Of a stretch of DNA of 64,000 nucleotides, positions 46,773 to 55,615 are shown one piece after another. Made by a program: the position numbers and the translations under genes. The stretch comes from an uncultured Acidimicrobiales bacterium (GTDB lineage: Bacteria; Actinomycetota; Acidimicrobiia; Acidimicrobiales; SHLQ01). The DNA lies in NCBI GenBank assembly GCA_938015295.1, contig CALLQB010000009.1, forward strand, positions 1 through 64,000, written 5' to 3'. The notes beneath the pieces are model-generated. The model made no database searches and had not been told where the DNA came from. It saw nothing but the letters and a program-made list of their open reading frames with translations. Position 1 is the stretch's first letter, and each line of letters opens with the position of its first letter.

Positions 46773-47654
46773 GTGGTGCCCCCAATTGCTTCAGATGCAC
46801 GTGTGGTCGTCGTGCTCAGTGCCGGGGGACCGGCGGCATGGATGTTTCATCTCGGTGTTCTCGACGCGCTCGAGGAGGTCGGCTTCGACCCACGCCGAGC
46901 CCACTTCGTCGGCACCTCGGCCGGTGCCGCGGTCGCCGCTTCCTACAAGGCTGGAGCCACGACAGCCGAGATCCGCTTGGCGCTGCAGGCGCCTCCGAGC
47001 GATGCTGATCGCAAACAGATGGCCAACACACTACGAGAGGCCCGAGTTGGCCTCGCCGGACGTCTGAAACCTTTGGCGCCCCATCTCGCACGCCAGGTTC
47101 TACCCGGAGGACGAGGGTTGGCAATGGCCCTTGCGGGAGTGTTGCCTTCGGGACTTTTCCCCAGCGATTCGCTCGGGCGCCTTCCGGCGCTCGCCGAACT
47201 CGACCGCTGGCCTGAGGGGTTGTGGATTCCGGCGGTCGATGCGGAGACCGGCGACGTCTGTGTTTTCGGCCGCGACATCCTCTCGACCTCGGTCGGCGAC
47301 GCCGTTGCCGCGTCTTCGGCGGTTCCGGCCATGTTCCAACCCAAAGACGTCGACGGGTCGCTCTACATCGATGGGGCGGTATCTTCCTCAACTCATGCCG
47401 GGCTTGCTGCCGAAGTGCGCGCCGACCTCGCGATCATTTCCACGGTGCAGACGCGGCCGGGAGTCCGGCCGGTTCGGATGGGGGCTCGTCGCCGGCTACG
47501 CAATGAACTCGCTAGTCTTGAGGCTCGCGGCATCGCCACGTTGGTGGTTGAGCCAGAGAGTGACATCAGAGCCGAAACGGTTGCCGAGCATGCACGGGGT
47601 CGCGTCGAGAATGCTTTGGCCGATCTTCGCTGGTCGTCAAAGGAAATGATCTGA
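46773..47654 (+). CDS. Patatin-like phospholipase
   Basis: The 293-residue serine hydrolase has VVVVLSAGGPAAWMFHLGVLDALEEVG (oxyanion hole), the nucleophile GTSAGAAVAAS and YIDGAVSS, whose Asp completes the Ser-Asp dyad. Patatins cleave acyl chains from phospholipids or other lipids. It starts with tandem GTG codons (46773, 46776). Its stop is two bases before the TTG start of the ECF ATPase, so it is probably in the same operon, which may be chance or a lipid-linked role. Confidence 0.9.
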   Translation: MVPPIASDARVVVVLSAGGPAAWMFHLGVLDALEEVGFDPRRAHFVGTSAGAAVAASYKAGATTAEIRLALQAPPSDADRKQMANTLREARVGLAGRLKPLAPHLARQVLPGGRGLAMALAGVLPSGLFPSDSLGRLPALAELDRWPEGLWIPAVDAETGDVCVFGRDILSTSVGDAVAASSAVPAMFQPKDVDGSLYIDGAVSSSTHAGLAAEVRADLAIISTVQTRPGVRPVRMGARRRLRNELASLEARGIATLVVEPESDIRAETVAEHARGRVENALADLRWSSKEMI

Positions 47655-47656
47655 GC

Positions 47657-49648
47657 TTGCAGGTGACAAAACGGTTGGTCGATGAAACCGACGGCCCTCT
47701 CGACGCCAGCGAGTTGGCGGATGCGGCCATCGCGGCAGCATTGGTATTCAGCCTGCTGGCTATTGGTCGGCTGCTCGCTGCAGGACTGTTCTTTCAGATC
47801 CTTGGCACCGTGGTTTTTGCGGTGCTTGCTGCCCGACATCGCACCCGGACGGTCGTGCTCTCGGTTACGGCGACGGCGCTTTTTACGGTGCTCCTCGGCG
47901 GCACCGGACCGATCACGCAGTCGATAATCGCCGGGCTCTTTGGGTGGACCGGAGGCGTCTCGCTTGCCCGCAACCGATCGATTCCGCGAACGGTCGGTCT
48001 CGCACTCCTTGTGGGGTGGCCGCCAGTGGCACTCGCGACTGTGGCGTTCTTTTCGGTCGCTACGGAGTTGCGGGCGCTGGCGTTTGAGAACGTTGAAAAC
48101 CAGTGGAACGGCCTCAGTCGCGTTTTTGAACCACTCGGGTTCCCCGGGGTGCGAGACGCCGGCGCAGATTTCATCTCGGGTCAACTCGACTGGTGGATGA
48201 TTGCGGTTCCCGTGGCGCAGCTGTTCGTGTCAGCGGCCTATGCCCTTCTGGTACGGCGACTGGGCAGGCGGGTCCTGCGGGGTGTGAACGATGCCCTAGG
48301 TCCTGTGGTTCCGCTGTCGTTGCAAGAGCCCGAAACCGGCACTTCTTTTGAGGGCGGAGCGCCGTTGCCGTTGTCGCTCGATGACGTGGCGATCGAGCGG
48401 CAGGGCTACGTGGTGAACAGCGGCGTGACGGTGTCGGTCTCGCCTGCCGACAACGTCGCCATCGCCGGGCGCAACGGTGCGGGCAAGTCGACGCTGCTCG
48501 ATGTGCTGGCTGGTCTGATTCCCAACAGTGGCGTCGTGCGAAACGGAGCGCCGAGGTTGGGTCTGACCGGCGGCACGTCCTACGTCAGTCAACGGCCCGA
48601 GGGGCAGGTACTTGCGCCGACCGTTGCCGAAGATATTCGGTGGGGTGCCGCCGCAGACGTTGATGTCGCCGATGCGTTGGGGTCGGTAGGTCTTGTGGGT
48701 TTTGATGACCGGCTCACCAGTGAATTGTCGGGTGGCGAGTTGCAACGCCTGGCCTTGGCCGCTGCCCTGGCGAGGAAGCCTTCGCTGCTTCTCGCCGATG
48801 AGATTACGTCGATGCTCGATCCAGAGGGCCGCGAACAAATCAACCAACTTCTTACCGACATCAATGACCGTGGCGTCGCCGTGGTTCGCACGTCGCACCT
48901 GGCGGGTGACCTTGCTGAGGCGGACCGTGTGGTGACCATCGGGCGGCCGCAGGAGTTGGTGGAGAACGAGCTGCTCAACACGATCTATGTCGGTCGGCCG
49001 GTTCTCACCCTGACCGACGTCTCGTATACCTACGACGGTGGCAAGCCGTGGGCCCGCACGGTGCTTACCGATATCGATTTGACGATCAGGTCGGGCGAGT
49101 TGGTTTTGGTGACCGGTTCGAACGGATCGGGCAAGTCAACCTTTGCCCGGGTATTGGCCGGGTTACGAAAACCGACTGAGGGAACGGTGGAGAAGGAGCC
49201 GGGAACAAGTGTGGCGATTGCTTTTCAGCACGCTCGGCTTCAGCTTCTCCGACCGCTTGTTGATAGCGAGCTGCGTTCGCTGGCGGGTGCTCATTCGATG
49301 GACGAAAAGGGTCGCGCTCGTCTAGAGCGTCTGCCGAGGGCGGTCGGCTCGCTCGGGCTTGGCGACCTGCTCGATGCTCGGGTCGACAGCCTCAGCGGCG
49401 GGCAGCAGCGGCGGGTCTTGCTCGCTGGTCTTTTGGCTCGAGGGGCCTCGGTGATTGTGCTTGACGAACCCCTCGCCGGGCTTGACGACGAAGGGCGATT
49501 GCAGTTGGCCGAGGTGGTCGACGACCTTCGGCGGCAGGGCACTGCGGTTGTGGTGGTTTCTCATGACGCGTCGTGGGGGCACGACCGGGTGACGAGGGTG
49601 TTGCGTCTCGACAAGGGCCGGTTGAGTACTGAGCGGAGCGATGCATGA
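47657..49648 (+). CDS. ECF-type transporter ATPase: fused EcfA1-EcfA2 with an N-terminal membrane domain
   Basis: The 663-residue protein starts with about 210 residues of transmembrane helices (AAALVFSLLAIGRLLAAGLFF, VVLSVTATALFTVLLGG, LALLVGWPPVALATVAFF), then carries two complete ATP-binding domains. Domain 1 has Walker A GRNGAGKST, LSGGELQRLALA and LLADEITSMLD. Domain 2 has GSNGSGKST, LSGGQQRRVLLAG and VLDEPLAGLDD. This is the energising module for vitamin or metal uptake; the N-terminal domain may stand in for a substrate-binding S component. EcfT follows. Starts at TTG 47657 or GTG 47663 are both possible; the 3' end is duplicated into a mini-cistron. Confidence 0.87.
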   Translation: MQVTKRLVDETDGPLDASELADAAIAAALVFSLLAIGRLLAAGLFFQILGTVVFAVLAARHRTRTVVLSVTATALFTVLLGGTGPITQSIIAGLFGWTGGVSLARNRSIPRTVGLALLVGWPPVALATVAFFSVATELRALAFENVENQWNGLSRVFEPLGFPGVRDAGADFISGQLDWWMIAVPVAQLFVSAAYALLVRRLGRRVLRGVNDALGPVVPLSLQEPETGTSFEGGAPLPLSLDDVAIERQGYVVNSGVTVSVSPADNVAIAGRNGAGKSTLLDVLAGLIPNSGVVRNGAPRLGLTGGTSYVSQRPEGQVLAPTVAEDIRWGAAADVDVADALGSVGLVGFDDRLTSELSGGELQRLALAAALARKPSLLLADEITSMLDPEGREQINQLLTDINDRGVAVVRTSHLAGDLAEADRVVTIGRPQELVENELLNTIYVGRPVLTLTDVSYTYDGGKPWARTVLTDIDLTIRSGELVLVTGSNGSGKSTFARVLAGLRKPTEGTVEKEPGTSVAIAFQHARLQLLRPLVDSELRSLAGAHSMDEKGRARLERLPRAVGSLGLGDLLDARVDSLSGGQQRRVLLAGLLARGASVIVLDEPLAGLDDEGRLQLAEVVDDLRRQGTAVVVVSHDASWGHDRVTRVLRLDKGRLSTERSDA

Positions 49649-49669
49649 GTACTGAGCGGAGCGATGCAT
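49624..49669. repeat. Perfect 23-bp tandem duplication at an ATGA junction
   Basis: Two exact 23-bp copies lie at 49624-49646 and 49647-49669. The first copy ends in the last codons of the ECF ATPase. Because each copy ends gcat and is followed by ga, each copy also regenerates an ATGA stop/start overlap. Confidence 0.95.
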
Positions 49670-49671
49670 GA
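49645..49671 (+). CDS. Eight-codon minicistron created by the duplication
   Basis: ATG 49645 overlaps the ECF ATPase stop as ATGA and reads MSTERSDA then TGA at 49669-49671, which overlaps the EcfT ATG at 49668. It repeats the C-terminal residues STERSDA of the ATPase. If ribosomes pass through it, it links two coupling events; a functional peptide is unlikely. Confidence 0.55.
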   Translation: MSTERSDA

Positions 49672-50444
49672 GTACAGACATCTTTCGCGATGTTCCGGTG
49701 GACTCGCCGGTACGACGCCTTCGAGCCGAAGCCAAGTTGTTGTCGATGGTTGCCCTGTCGATGGCGTTGGTCTTTGAACCAACGTGGTGGATGATTGGTT
49801 TGGCTGCGGTGCTTGGCGTGTTGTTGTTCAAGGTCGCGAAGTTGCCGGCCGCAATTCTTCCCCGTCCGCCGATGATGTTGGTGTGGGGACTTCTGGGCGG
49901 TGCGATTGGTGCGAGCCTGTCGGGCGGCGAGCCGTTCGTTTTGGGCTTAGGGCTCGGCGGGTTGCTCGACTACGTCCGCCTTATCGTTTTGGGGTTGGTG
50001 CTTCTTTTCTGGGCCGGAATGTTGGCGTGGACGACCGGCCTGGCCGAGCTTGGTGCCGGGCTCCGGCGCCTGATTCACCCGCTGCGACGCCTAGGTCTGC
50101 CGACCGACGAGTTGGGTACGGTGCTGGCGATTACGGTGCGTGCTCTGCCGCTTGTTGCCGAGGAAGTTCGCGTCGTGACCGACGTGACGATGACTCGCCC
50201 AACCCCACCGGCAGATTCGTCTAAGCGAGGCTTTGCAGTGTTGCTGCACGGCTTTTCGCTTGCGATCGATGCGGCAGTCGCGGTGGTGGTTGGCACGAAT
50301 CGTCGCTCACGCGATCTGGCTCGATCGATGGTGAGTCGTGGGTCGACGTCGGCTCCGCAGCCGGCGCCGATGCCGGTTCGGTTCGCCGATGTGTTGTCGC
50401 TCACGGTCGCGGTCGCCCTGACGGTGGTCTCGTTCGTCTTTTAG
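49668..50444 (+). CDS. ecfT: Energy-coupling factor transporter transmembrane protein EcfT
   Basis: The 258-residue protein has about five transmembrane helices and the EcfT coupling motifs: an Ala-Arg-Gly-like segment reading RSMVSRGSTS near the C-terminus and the preceding ADSSKRGFAVLLHGFSLAIDAAVAVVVGTNRRSRDLARSMVSRG. It couples ATP hydrolysis by the ECF ATPases to substrate uptake. No S component gene is adjacent. The ATG shares bases with the minicistron stop. A tandem duplication includes its own stop codon. Confidence 0.82.
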   Translation: MSTDIFRDVPVDSPVRRLRAEAKLLSMVALSMALVFEPTWWMIGLAAVLGVLLFKVAKLPAAILPRPPMMLVWGLLGGAIGASLSGGEPFVLGLGLGGLLDYVRLIVLGLVLLFWAGMLAWTTGLAELGAGLRRLIHPLRRLGLPTDELGTVLAITVRALPLVAEEVRVVTDVTMTRPTPPADSSKRGFAVLLHGFSLAIDAAVAVVVGTNRRSRDLARSMVSRGSTSAPQPAPMPVRFADVLSLTVAVALTVVSFVF

Positions 50445-50474
50445 CGAGCGTTCTACTTTTAGCGAGCGTTCTAC
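50439..50474. repeat. 18-bp tandem duplication including the ecfT stop codon
   Basis: The unit ttttagcgagcgttctac occurs at 50439-50456 and 50457-50474, and a degraded third piece (ctagcgaga) follows. The first unit contains the TAG of ecfT. It sits in the 31-bp gap before the convergent gene. Confidence 0.9.
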
Positions 50475-50475
50475 T

Positions 50476-51606
50476 CTAGCGAGAAGATGCGACGACGTGC
50501 AGCGGCATGTTCTGTCCCTCGGCGACCGTTGCCCACCGGTTGTTGTCGATAAACGCTAACGCTTCACCTTGGAGCTCGAACGCCGCTTGAGCTTCGCACG
50601 GCTCCTCGAGGATGACGTCGGCGACGCCGGTGTTGGCCGGTCGCGGCCAGAGCCAGACGCTTCCGTAGGTGCGCAGGGCGATGGTGCGACCATCGGGCGA
50701 GACGTCGCCGCCGGTGGCGAGGCCACTGAGTTCGAGCACATCGAACGGATGCGCCTTGGTTTCGGTCGAACGTTCGCGCAGAGCCGGCAGGTCGATAGTG
50801 CCGGCGTGCCACATCTCTATCGGGGTGGGGTTGCTGGGCGTGCCATCAACTCGAACTGGCAGATCGCCAACGTAGAGGTTTGCTTCTCGCAGCACCGATT
50901 GGTCAGTGTCGGGTAGGCCGTCTTCTTTGGTCACCACCATGATCTGGTTCCATTCACTGTCGATCAGCAGCACCTCGGCATTGTGCGGGCCGTCGGGATA
51001 GCTGATGACCGCGACTCGGGCGGCGATTGCGTCCATGGCGACGGTTGGTTCATCCACAAAAAGAAGCTGGTGGTCGAGACCGCGGGAGAAGGTATTGTCG
51101 CCGATGTCGGCGAGCACGATCTGGGGCCCAGCCTTTGCCTGTCGCACTGCAATGTCTTCGAGGTCGAACGCTTCGACGCCTTCGATGGTTACCTCGCCCA
51201 GATCTTCGCCTGCCGGCCCCACCGCGTACAGCGTGGCGTCTCCGCCGTCGTTGTGGGCCCAGAACCCGTCGTGGGTTGTGGCCGCGACCAGTCCAGAAAT
51301 CTCCAGAAGTCGTTCTGACTCGATACGTCCGGTGGCGTTGGGTGCAGGCGAAGCACAAAGAGCTGGCGGGATGCTCGTGGGGAGGGCTGTTGGGACAGTC
51401 GTCGGGATACTCGTTGAGGCGGTGGTTGACACTTCGTTGGCGCCGAGGACGCGCGCCGTCGCCGTTGTCGGCGCAGGTAGCGCGGTATCTGGCGGTGGGG
51501 TATCTGGCGGCGAGGCAGCAATCGACGGGCGATTGGTTGCCGCGCAGCCAGCGGCCAGCAGCATCAGAAACAAGGCGATGCTGACGACCAGGCGGGGGGT
51601 GGTCAC
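50476..51606 (-). CDS. Secreted lipoprotein of unknown function with propeller-like repeats
   Basis: GTG 51606 (VTTPRLVVSIALFLMLLAAGC) gives a clean signal with lipobox LAAGC; GTG 51645 would add a 13-residue extension. After a Pro/Thr/Ala-rich linker, about 270 residues have a recurrent beta pattern: EISGLVAATTHDGFWAHNDG, LYAVGPAGEDLGEVTIEG, AFDLEDIAVRQ, IVLADIGDNTFSRG and LSGLATGGDVSPDGRTIALRTYGSVWLW. This resembles secreted SdiA-regulated/propeller proteins, but I cannot name a family. It is convergent with ecfT and divergent from hrpB. Confidence 0.7.
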   Translation of the reverse strand: MTTPRLVVSIALFLMLLAAGCAATNRPSIAASPPDTPPPDTALPAPTTATARVLGANEVSTTASTSIPTTVPTALPTSIPPALCASPAPNATGRIESERLLEISGLVAATTHDGFWAHNDGGDATLYAVGPAGEDLGEVTIEGVEAFDLEDIAVRQAKAGPQIVLADIGDNTFSRGLDHQLLFVDEPTVAMDAIAARVAVISYPDGPHNAEVLLIDSEWNQIMVVTKEDGLPDTDQSVLREANLYVGDLPVRVDGTPSNPTPIEMWHAGTIDLPALRERSTETKAHPFDVLELSGLATGGDVSPDGRTIALRTYGSVWLWPRPANTGVADVILEEPCEAQAAFELQGEALAFIDNNRWATVAEGQNMPLHVVASSR

Positions 51607-51678
51607 GTCAAAGGAGAGTACCGGTCGATCAGTGCTTCCTTGCACCGGGCACAGAGAAGCCGGGCCTAGGGTTGACGT

Positions 51679-54240
51679 GTGGAACTGACCGACCTGCCCA
51701 TCGAAGGGTGTATCGAGGCCTTGCGGTCGGCGATGTCAGAACCCGGCCTGGCGGTGCTCCAAGCCGAGCCCGGTGCCGGAAAAACGACTGTCGTGCCGTT
51801 GCGTATGCTGCATGAGCCGTGGGTCGCTGGTGGCAAAATTCTCTTGCTTGAGCCACGTCGGCTGGCAACGCGAGCTGCGGCTACCCGTATGTCGGCCATG
51901 GTCGGCGAAAGGGTCGGCAAAACGATTGGCTACGTGACTCGAGACGAGCGGCGGGTGTCGGCCGAGACAAGGATCGAGGTTGTCACCGAAGGCATCCTGA
52001 CCCGACGATTGCAGAACGACCCCGAGTTAACGGGTGTCGCAATGGTGATCTTTGACGAGTTTCACGAGCGAAGCTTGCAAGCCGATCTTGGGCTTGCGCT
52101 GGCGCTCGATGTACGTCGCTCGATTCGCGATGACCTGCGCATCCTTGTGATGTCGGCGACCATCGACACGGCCGAGATTGCTGGGCTGCTCGGAGGCGAG
52201 CACCCCGCGCCCATCATCGCCGCCGAAGGTCGCACCTTTCCTGTCGACATCCGGTGGAAGCCGATGGCGCCAGCGGGGGCTGGCAAGCCGGGACGGCCAC
52301 GGCACGCTGCTCGGGGGAGGGCTCGGGCCAGCAGTGCGCGAATCGAAACACCGGTTGCCGAGGCTGTTCGGTTGGCATTACAAGAGCCCGGCGATGTTCT
52401 GGTGTTTCTTCCGGGCGCTGCCACGATTAACCGTACCGCCGACCTGCTTCGAGGTGCAGGTGTGGTTAGCGCACCCGACGGTGAGCCGGTCGACGTCCAC
52501 CGGCTTTTCGGCGCGTTGACGCCCGCAGAGCAGGATGCGGCGCTGCGTCCTGCGCAGCCTGGTCGGCGGAAAGTCGTGTTGTCGACCGACATTGCCGAGA
52601 CCAGCTTGACCGTCGAGGGTGTCCGTACGGTGATCGACAGCGGCCAGGTAAAGAACCCACAGTTCGACGCTCGTACGGGTATGACCCGCTTGCTGACTGG
52701 CGTGCACTCGCAGGCCTCTGCAGACCAGCGAGCGGGACGAGCGGGACGTGTTGCTCCGGGGGTGGCCATTCGTCTGTGGTCAAAGATGGAACACGCTGCG
52801 CGACCAAAGTTCACCGCTCCAGAAATCACGAGGGTGGATGTGTCGGGGCTCCTGCTCGAACTCGGCTCGTGGGGCGTGGCCGACCCGTCGAGTCTTCCGT
52901 TCCTCGACCTGCCGCCAGAGGCGTCGATCGCCGAGGGTCGAGAACTTCTGTCGATGCTCGGTGCTCTCGACGGTGCTGGCCGTCTAAGCACGGCCGGACA
53001 GGCGATGGCACGGTTACCGTTGCACCCGCGTTTGGCGCGGATGGTGCATGGGGCAAACGAGATGCAACTTGGAGCGATCGGCTGTGTGCTGGCGGCGCTT
53101 CTTGAAGATCGCGATATTCTGCGAGGCAGGCCGGGCGATGTTTCAGCCGATCTCGCCGACCGTATCGAGTTGATACTCGACCGAGGTCGACGACATCCGC
53201 AGGCCGATGGCGGAGCCGTAAAGCGAGCCCGCGACCGGGCAGGCGATATTGCACGGCGCGCTGGCATTGATGGGGGAGCTACGACACGCCACGGTGTCGA
53301 TCTGGCCGGAGCGGTATTGGCGCTCGCCTATCCCGACCGGGTGGCGCAGCAGCGGCAGGGAAAAGTCGGCAAGTTTCGGCTTCGATCGGGAAGCGGGGCC
53401 GTTCTGCAAACGACCGATCATCTTGCGGCCGAAGAGATGTTGGTTGTTGCCGACCTGGACGGAAGACGCAACGACGCGCAGATTCGGCTTGCTCTTGCGA
53501 CGGCAAAGCAAGACATTGTGGTTGCGTTCGCCGACGACATAGAAGAGGTGGCGACACTCACCTGGGATACGGGGCGTGACGATCTTGTCGCGAGGGTCGA
53601 GCAACGTCTCGGTGCCTTGCGCCTAGGAATGGTCGAGCGGCGACCAGAGCCGGGGCCGCGTACGGTGGCGGGCCTCTTGCAGCGCGTGAGGGACACGAAC
53701 CTTGAGGTGCTCGGCTGGACCGAGAAGTCGCGCGAGCTGCAGCACCGACTGCGGTTTGTGCACGCAGCTCGCCCAACCGATTGGCCAGATCTTTCCGACG
53801 CGACGTTGCTCGACACCCTCGATGACTGGTTGGCCCCGTTCCTGGACCGGGCGACGGGAAGAAAACAACTTGAGCGGGTCGACCTGCATACGGCGCTCTG
53901 GAACCAGGTCGGGTATCACCGTCAAGACGAGCTTGAGCGGCTGACTCCCGTGTCGCTGGCTCTTCCGACGGGCCGCGACCGCCGGATCGACTACGCATCG
54001 GAGAAGCCGGTAGTGCGGGCCAGAGTGCAGCAGTTGTTTGGTGTCACCGAACACCCGACGGTGCTTGAGGGTGCAGTGCCGATTGTTCTTGAGCTCTTGT
54101 CGCCCGCTGATCGTCCGGTGCAAATTACCGCTGACCTGCCTGGTTTTTGGCAGGGTTCTTGGGTTGCGGTGAAAAAAGATCTCGCAGGTCGCTATCCAAA
54201 GCACAGTTGGCCCGACGATCCGGCCGCAGTGGCGCGATGA
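51679..54240 (+). CDS. hrpB: ATP-dependent RNA helicase HrpB
   Basis: The 853-residue DEAH-box helicase has Walker A QAEPGAGKTT, VLLLEPRRLATRAAATRM, DEFHERSLQADLGLALALDVR, VMSATID, VVLSTDIAETSLTVEGVRTVIDSG and QRAGRAGRVAPG. The helicase-associated HA2 domain and the HrpB-specific C-terminal region (about 650-850, ending PGFWQGSWVAVKKDLAGRYPKHSWPDDP) are complete. It starts with GTG 51679. Its exact RNA substrate in bacteria is not known. The DUF427 gene follows seven bases later. Confidence 0.95.
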   Translation: MELTDLPIEGCIEALRSAMSEPGLAVLQAEPGAGKTTVVPLRMLHEPWVAGGKILLLEPRRLATRAAATRMSAMVGERVGKTIGYVTRDERRVSAETRIEVVTEGILTRRLQNDPELTGVAMVIFDEFHERSLQADLGLALALDVRRSIRDDLRILVMSATIDTAEIAGLLGGEHPAPIIAAEGRTFPVDIRWKPMAPAGAGKPGRPRHAARGRARASSARIETPVAEAVRLALQEPGDVLVFLPGAATINRTADLLRGAGVVSAPDGEPVDVHRLFGALTPAEQDAALRPAQPGRRKVVLSTDIAETSLTVEGVRTVIDSGQVKNPQFDARTGMTRLLTGVHSQASADQRAGRAGRVAPGVAIRLWSKMEHAARPKFTAPEITRVDVSGLLLELGSWGVADPSSLPFLDLPPEASIAEGRELLSMLGALDGAGRLSTAGQAMARLPLHPRLARMVHGANEMQLGAIGCVLAALLEDRDILRGRPGDVSADLADRIELILDRGRRHPQADGGAVKRARDRAGDIARRAGIDGGATTRHGVDLAGAVLALAYPDRVAQQRQGKVGKFRLRSGSGAVLQTTDHLAAEEMLVVADLDGRRNDAQIRLALATAKQDIVVAFADDIEEVATLTWDTGRDDLVARVEQRLGALRLGMVERRPEPGPRTVAGLLQRVRDTNLEVLGWTEKSRELQHRLRFVHAARPTDWPDLSDATLLDTLDDWLAPFLDRATGRKQLERVDLHTALWNQVGYHRQDELERLTPVSLALPTGRDRRIDYASEKPVVRARVQQLFGVTEHPTVLEGAVPIVLELLSPADRPVQITADLPGFWQGSWVAVKKDLAGRYPKHSWPDDPAAVAR

Positions 54241-54247
54241 TGAAGTC

Positions 54248-54778
54248 ATGCCTTCGTCAAAGAAACCGGGCCCATTCAGGTCTTCGCGTCACCCCGAACC
54301 CGATCCTGTAGCCGACGGCCAGGAGTCGGTTTGGGAGTACCCCCGACCGCCCGCTATCGAAGCTACGGCTCGTTTGTTGCGCGTCGAGCTGGGAGGTCAG
54401 GTGGTGGGCGAGTCGGCTCGTGGCGTACGGGTGCTTGAAACGTCGCATCCGCCGACCTATTACGTGCCGCTCGCCGATTGTGATGCTGCACTGTTCACGG
54501 AGGCGCATGGGCGGAGTTTCTGCGAGTGGAAAGGTGTGGCGCAGTACTTCACCGTCGCAGCGGGTGGCGTCGTAGCTGAGGCCGGGGCCTGGACCTACAC
54601 CGACCCGTCGCCGACGTTTCGGTCGATCGTCGACCATGTGGCGTTTTATCCGTCGGTGTTTTCTTGCTTCGTCGATGGAGAAGCGGTGCGGCCGCAGCCA
54701 GGTGGCTTCTATGGCGGCTGGATCACCAGCCAGGTGGCTGGTCCATGTAAGGGCGAACCCGGCACCGAGTGGTGGTAG
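54248..54778 (+). CDS. DUF427-domain protein
   Basis: The 176-residue protein has two DUF427-like motifs: VWEYPRPPAIEATARLLRVELGGQVVGESARGVRVLETSHPPTYYVPLADC near the start, then CEWKGVAQYFTVAAGGVVAEAGAWTYTDPSPTFRSIVDHVAFYP, which carries the FCEWKG/AWTY/AFYP signature. Function is unknown; such proteins often sit in housekeeping contexts. It is likely co-transcribed with hrpB. The Trp, Tyr and Cys residues of the motif are conserved here. Confidence 0.9.
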   Translation: MPSSKKPGPFRSSRHPEPDPVADGQESVWEYPRPPAIEATARLLRVELGGQVVGESARGVRVLETSHPPTYYVPLADCDAALFTEAHGRSFCEWKGVAQYFTVAAGGVVAEAGAWTYTDPSPTFRSIVDHVAFYPSVFSCFVDGEAVRPQPGGFYGGWITSQVAGPCKGEPGTEWW

Positions 54779-54784
54779 CTCGGG

Positions 54785-55216
54785 TTACCTGTCGGTGAGC
54801 AGGTGCTCGAGAATGAGCCGGCTATCGGTTTGACGAATACCGCCCTCGTTTTTGAGCCGGTTGAGGAGTTCGTTGAGGTCGTCGGTTCCGCTCACGATTG
54901 CCCGGATGCGAAAGTCAACGGGTCCGGTGAGGTGGAAACACTCGATGATCCGGTCATCGAGGATGACCTCACGCAGCAATGTTTCGTCGGTCCGGTCTTC
55001 GCGCCAGACATCGATCGACGCTTCAATCGTTCTCCCGAGTTTCGCGTGATTGAGTTTCGCATGGATACCGCTGATGATGCCTTGGTCGACGAGTCTGCTT
55101 ACTCGCGCACCAGCCGCGTTGGGGCTGAGGCCGACCGCCTTGCCAATCTCGCGTTGGGTCAGTCGTCCGTCTTTTTGCAGCAAACGGAGAATATCTCTGT
55201 CAATGTCGTCGATCAC
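54785..55216 (-). CDS. Lrp/AsnC-family transcriptional regulator
   Basis: The 143-residue protein has the Lrp N-terminal winged helix (DRDILRLLQKDGRLTQREIGKAVGLSPNAAGARVSRLVDQGII) and a C-terminal RAM ligand domain (REVILDDRIIECFHLTGPVDFRIRAIVSGTDDLNELLNRL). It would sense an amino acid or similar small molecule. The gap upstream (55217-55615) holds a small divergent ORF. No adjacent amino acid operon is obvious, so targets may be elsewhere. Confidence 0.93.
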   Translation of the reverse strand: MIDDIDRDILRLLQKDGRLTQREIGKAVGLSPNAAGARVSRLVDQGIISGIHAKLNHAKLGRTIEASIDVWREDRTDETLLREVILDDRIIECFHLTGPVDFRIRAIVSGTDDLNELLNRLKNEGGIRQTDSRLILEHLLTDR

Positions 55217-55295
55217 GGTGATTAGTACTGTACCGGATGAAATTGAGGGTGCAATTCAGTGACACCCACGGAACGATCCGTCGCATGATGAACAC

Positions 55296-55472
55296 ATGGA
55301 AAACACCACACATCCCGCCCTTCAGCTACTTCTCCAAACGTGGAACCATCACCAAGACCTTCGGGCAGGTGGCGCCGCAACCGCCGAGCTTTGGGCCTCT
55401 CGCGCACAACTCGACAGTGCTCGCCTCGATGCTCGCAAGGCAGTAGCAGGGTCGGTTTCACTCGCCGCGTAG
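55296..55472 (+). CDS. Possible 58-residue small protein
   Basis: An ATG at 55296 opens a frame ending TAG 55472 with protein-like composition: MENTTHPALQLLLQTWNHHQ, ELWASRAQLDSARLDARKAV and a short tail. It is predicted helical and amphipathic. There is no convincing ribosome-binding site, so this is a candidate only. It lies in the 399-bp gap between the divergent Lrp-type regulator and the BMP lipoprotein and could be controlled by that regulator. The rest of the gap (55473-55615) shows nothing else. Confidence 0.45.
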   Translation: MENTTHPALQLLLQTWNHHQDLRAGGAATAELWASRAQLDSARLDARKAVAGSVSLAA

Positions 55473-55615
55473 GGTTGCGAACTCACTGGCTCTGGTCGCT
55501 CGGTCGTAACCTCGTTCGTCGCGCGCCAACCGGGCACAGCGGGCACTAGCCTCGTGCCGGTGATTGCTCTCGATCGACCGCTGTGTTCGACCCATGAATC
55601 CTGTAGGGCCCTGCT

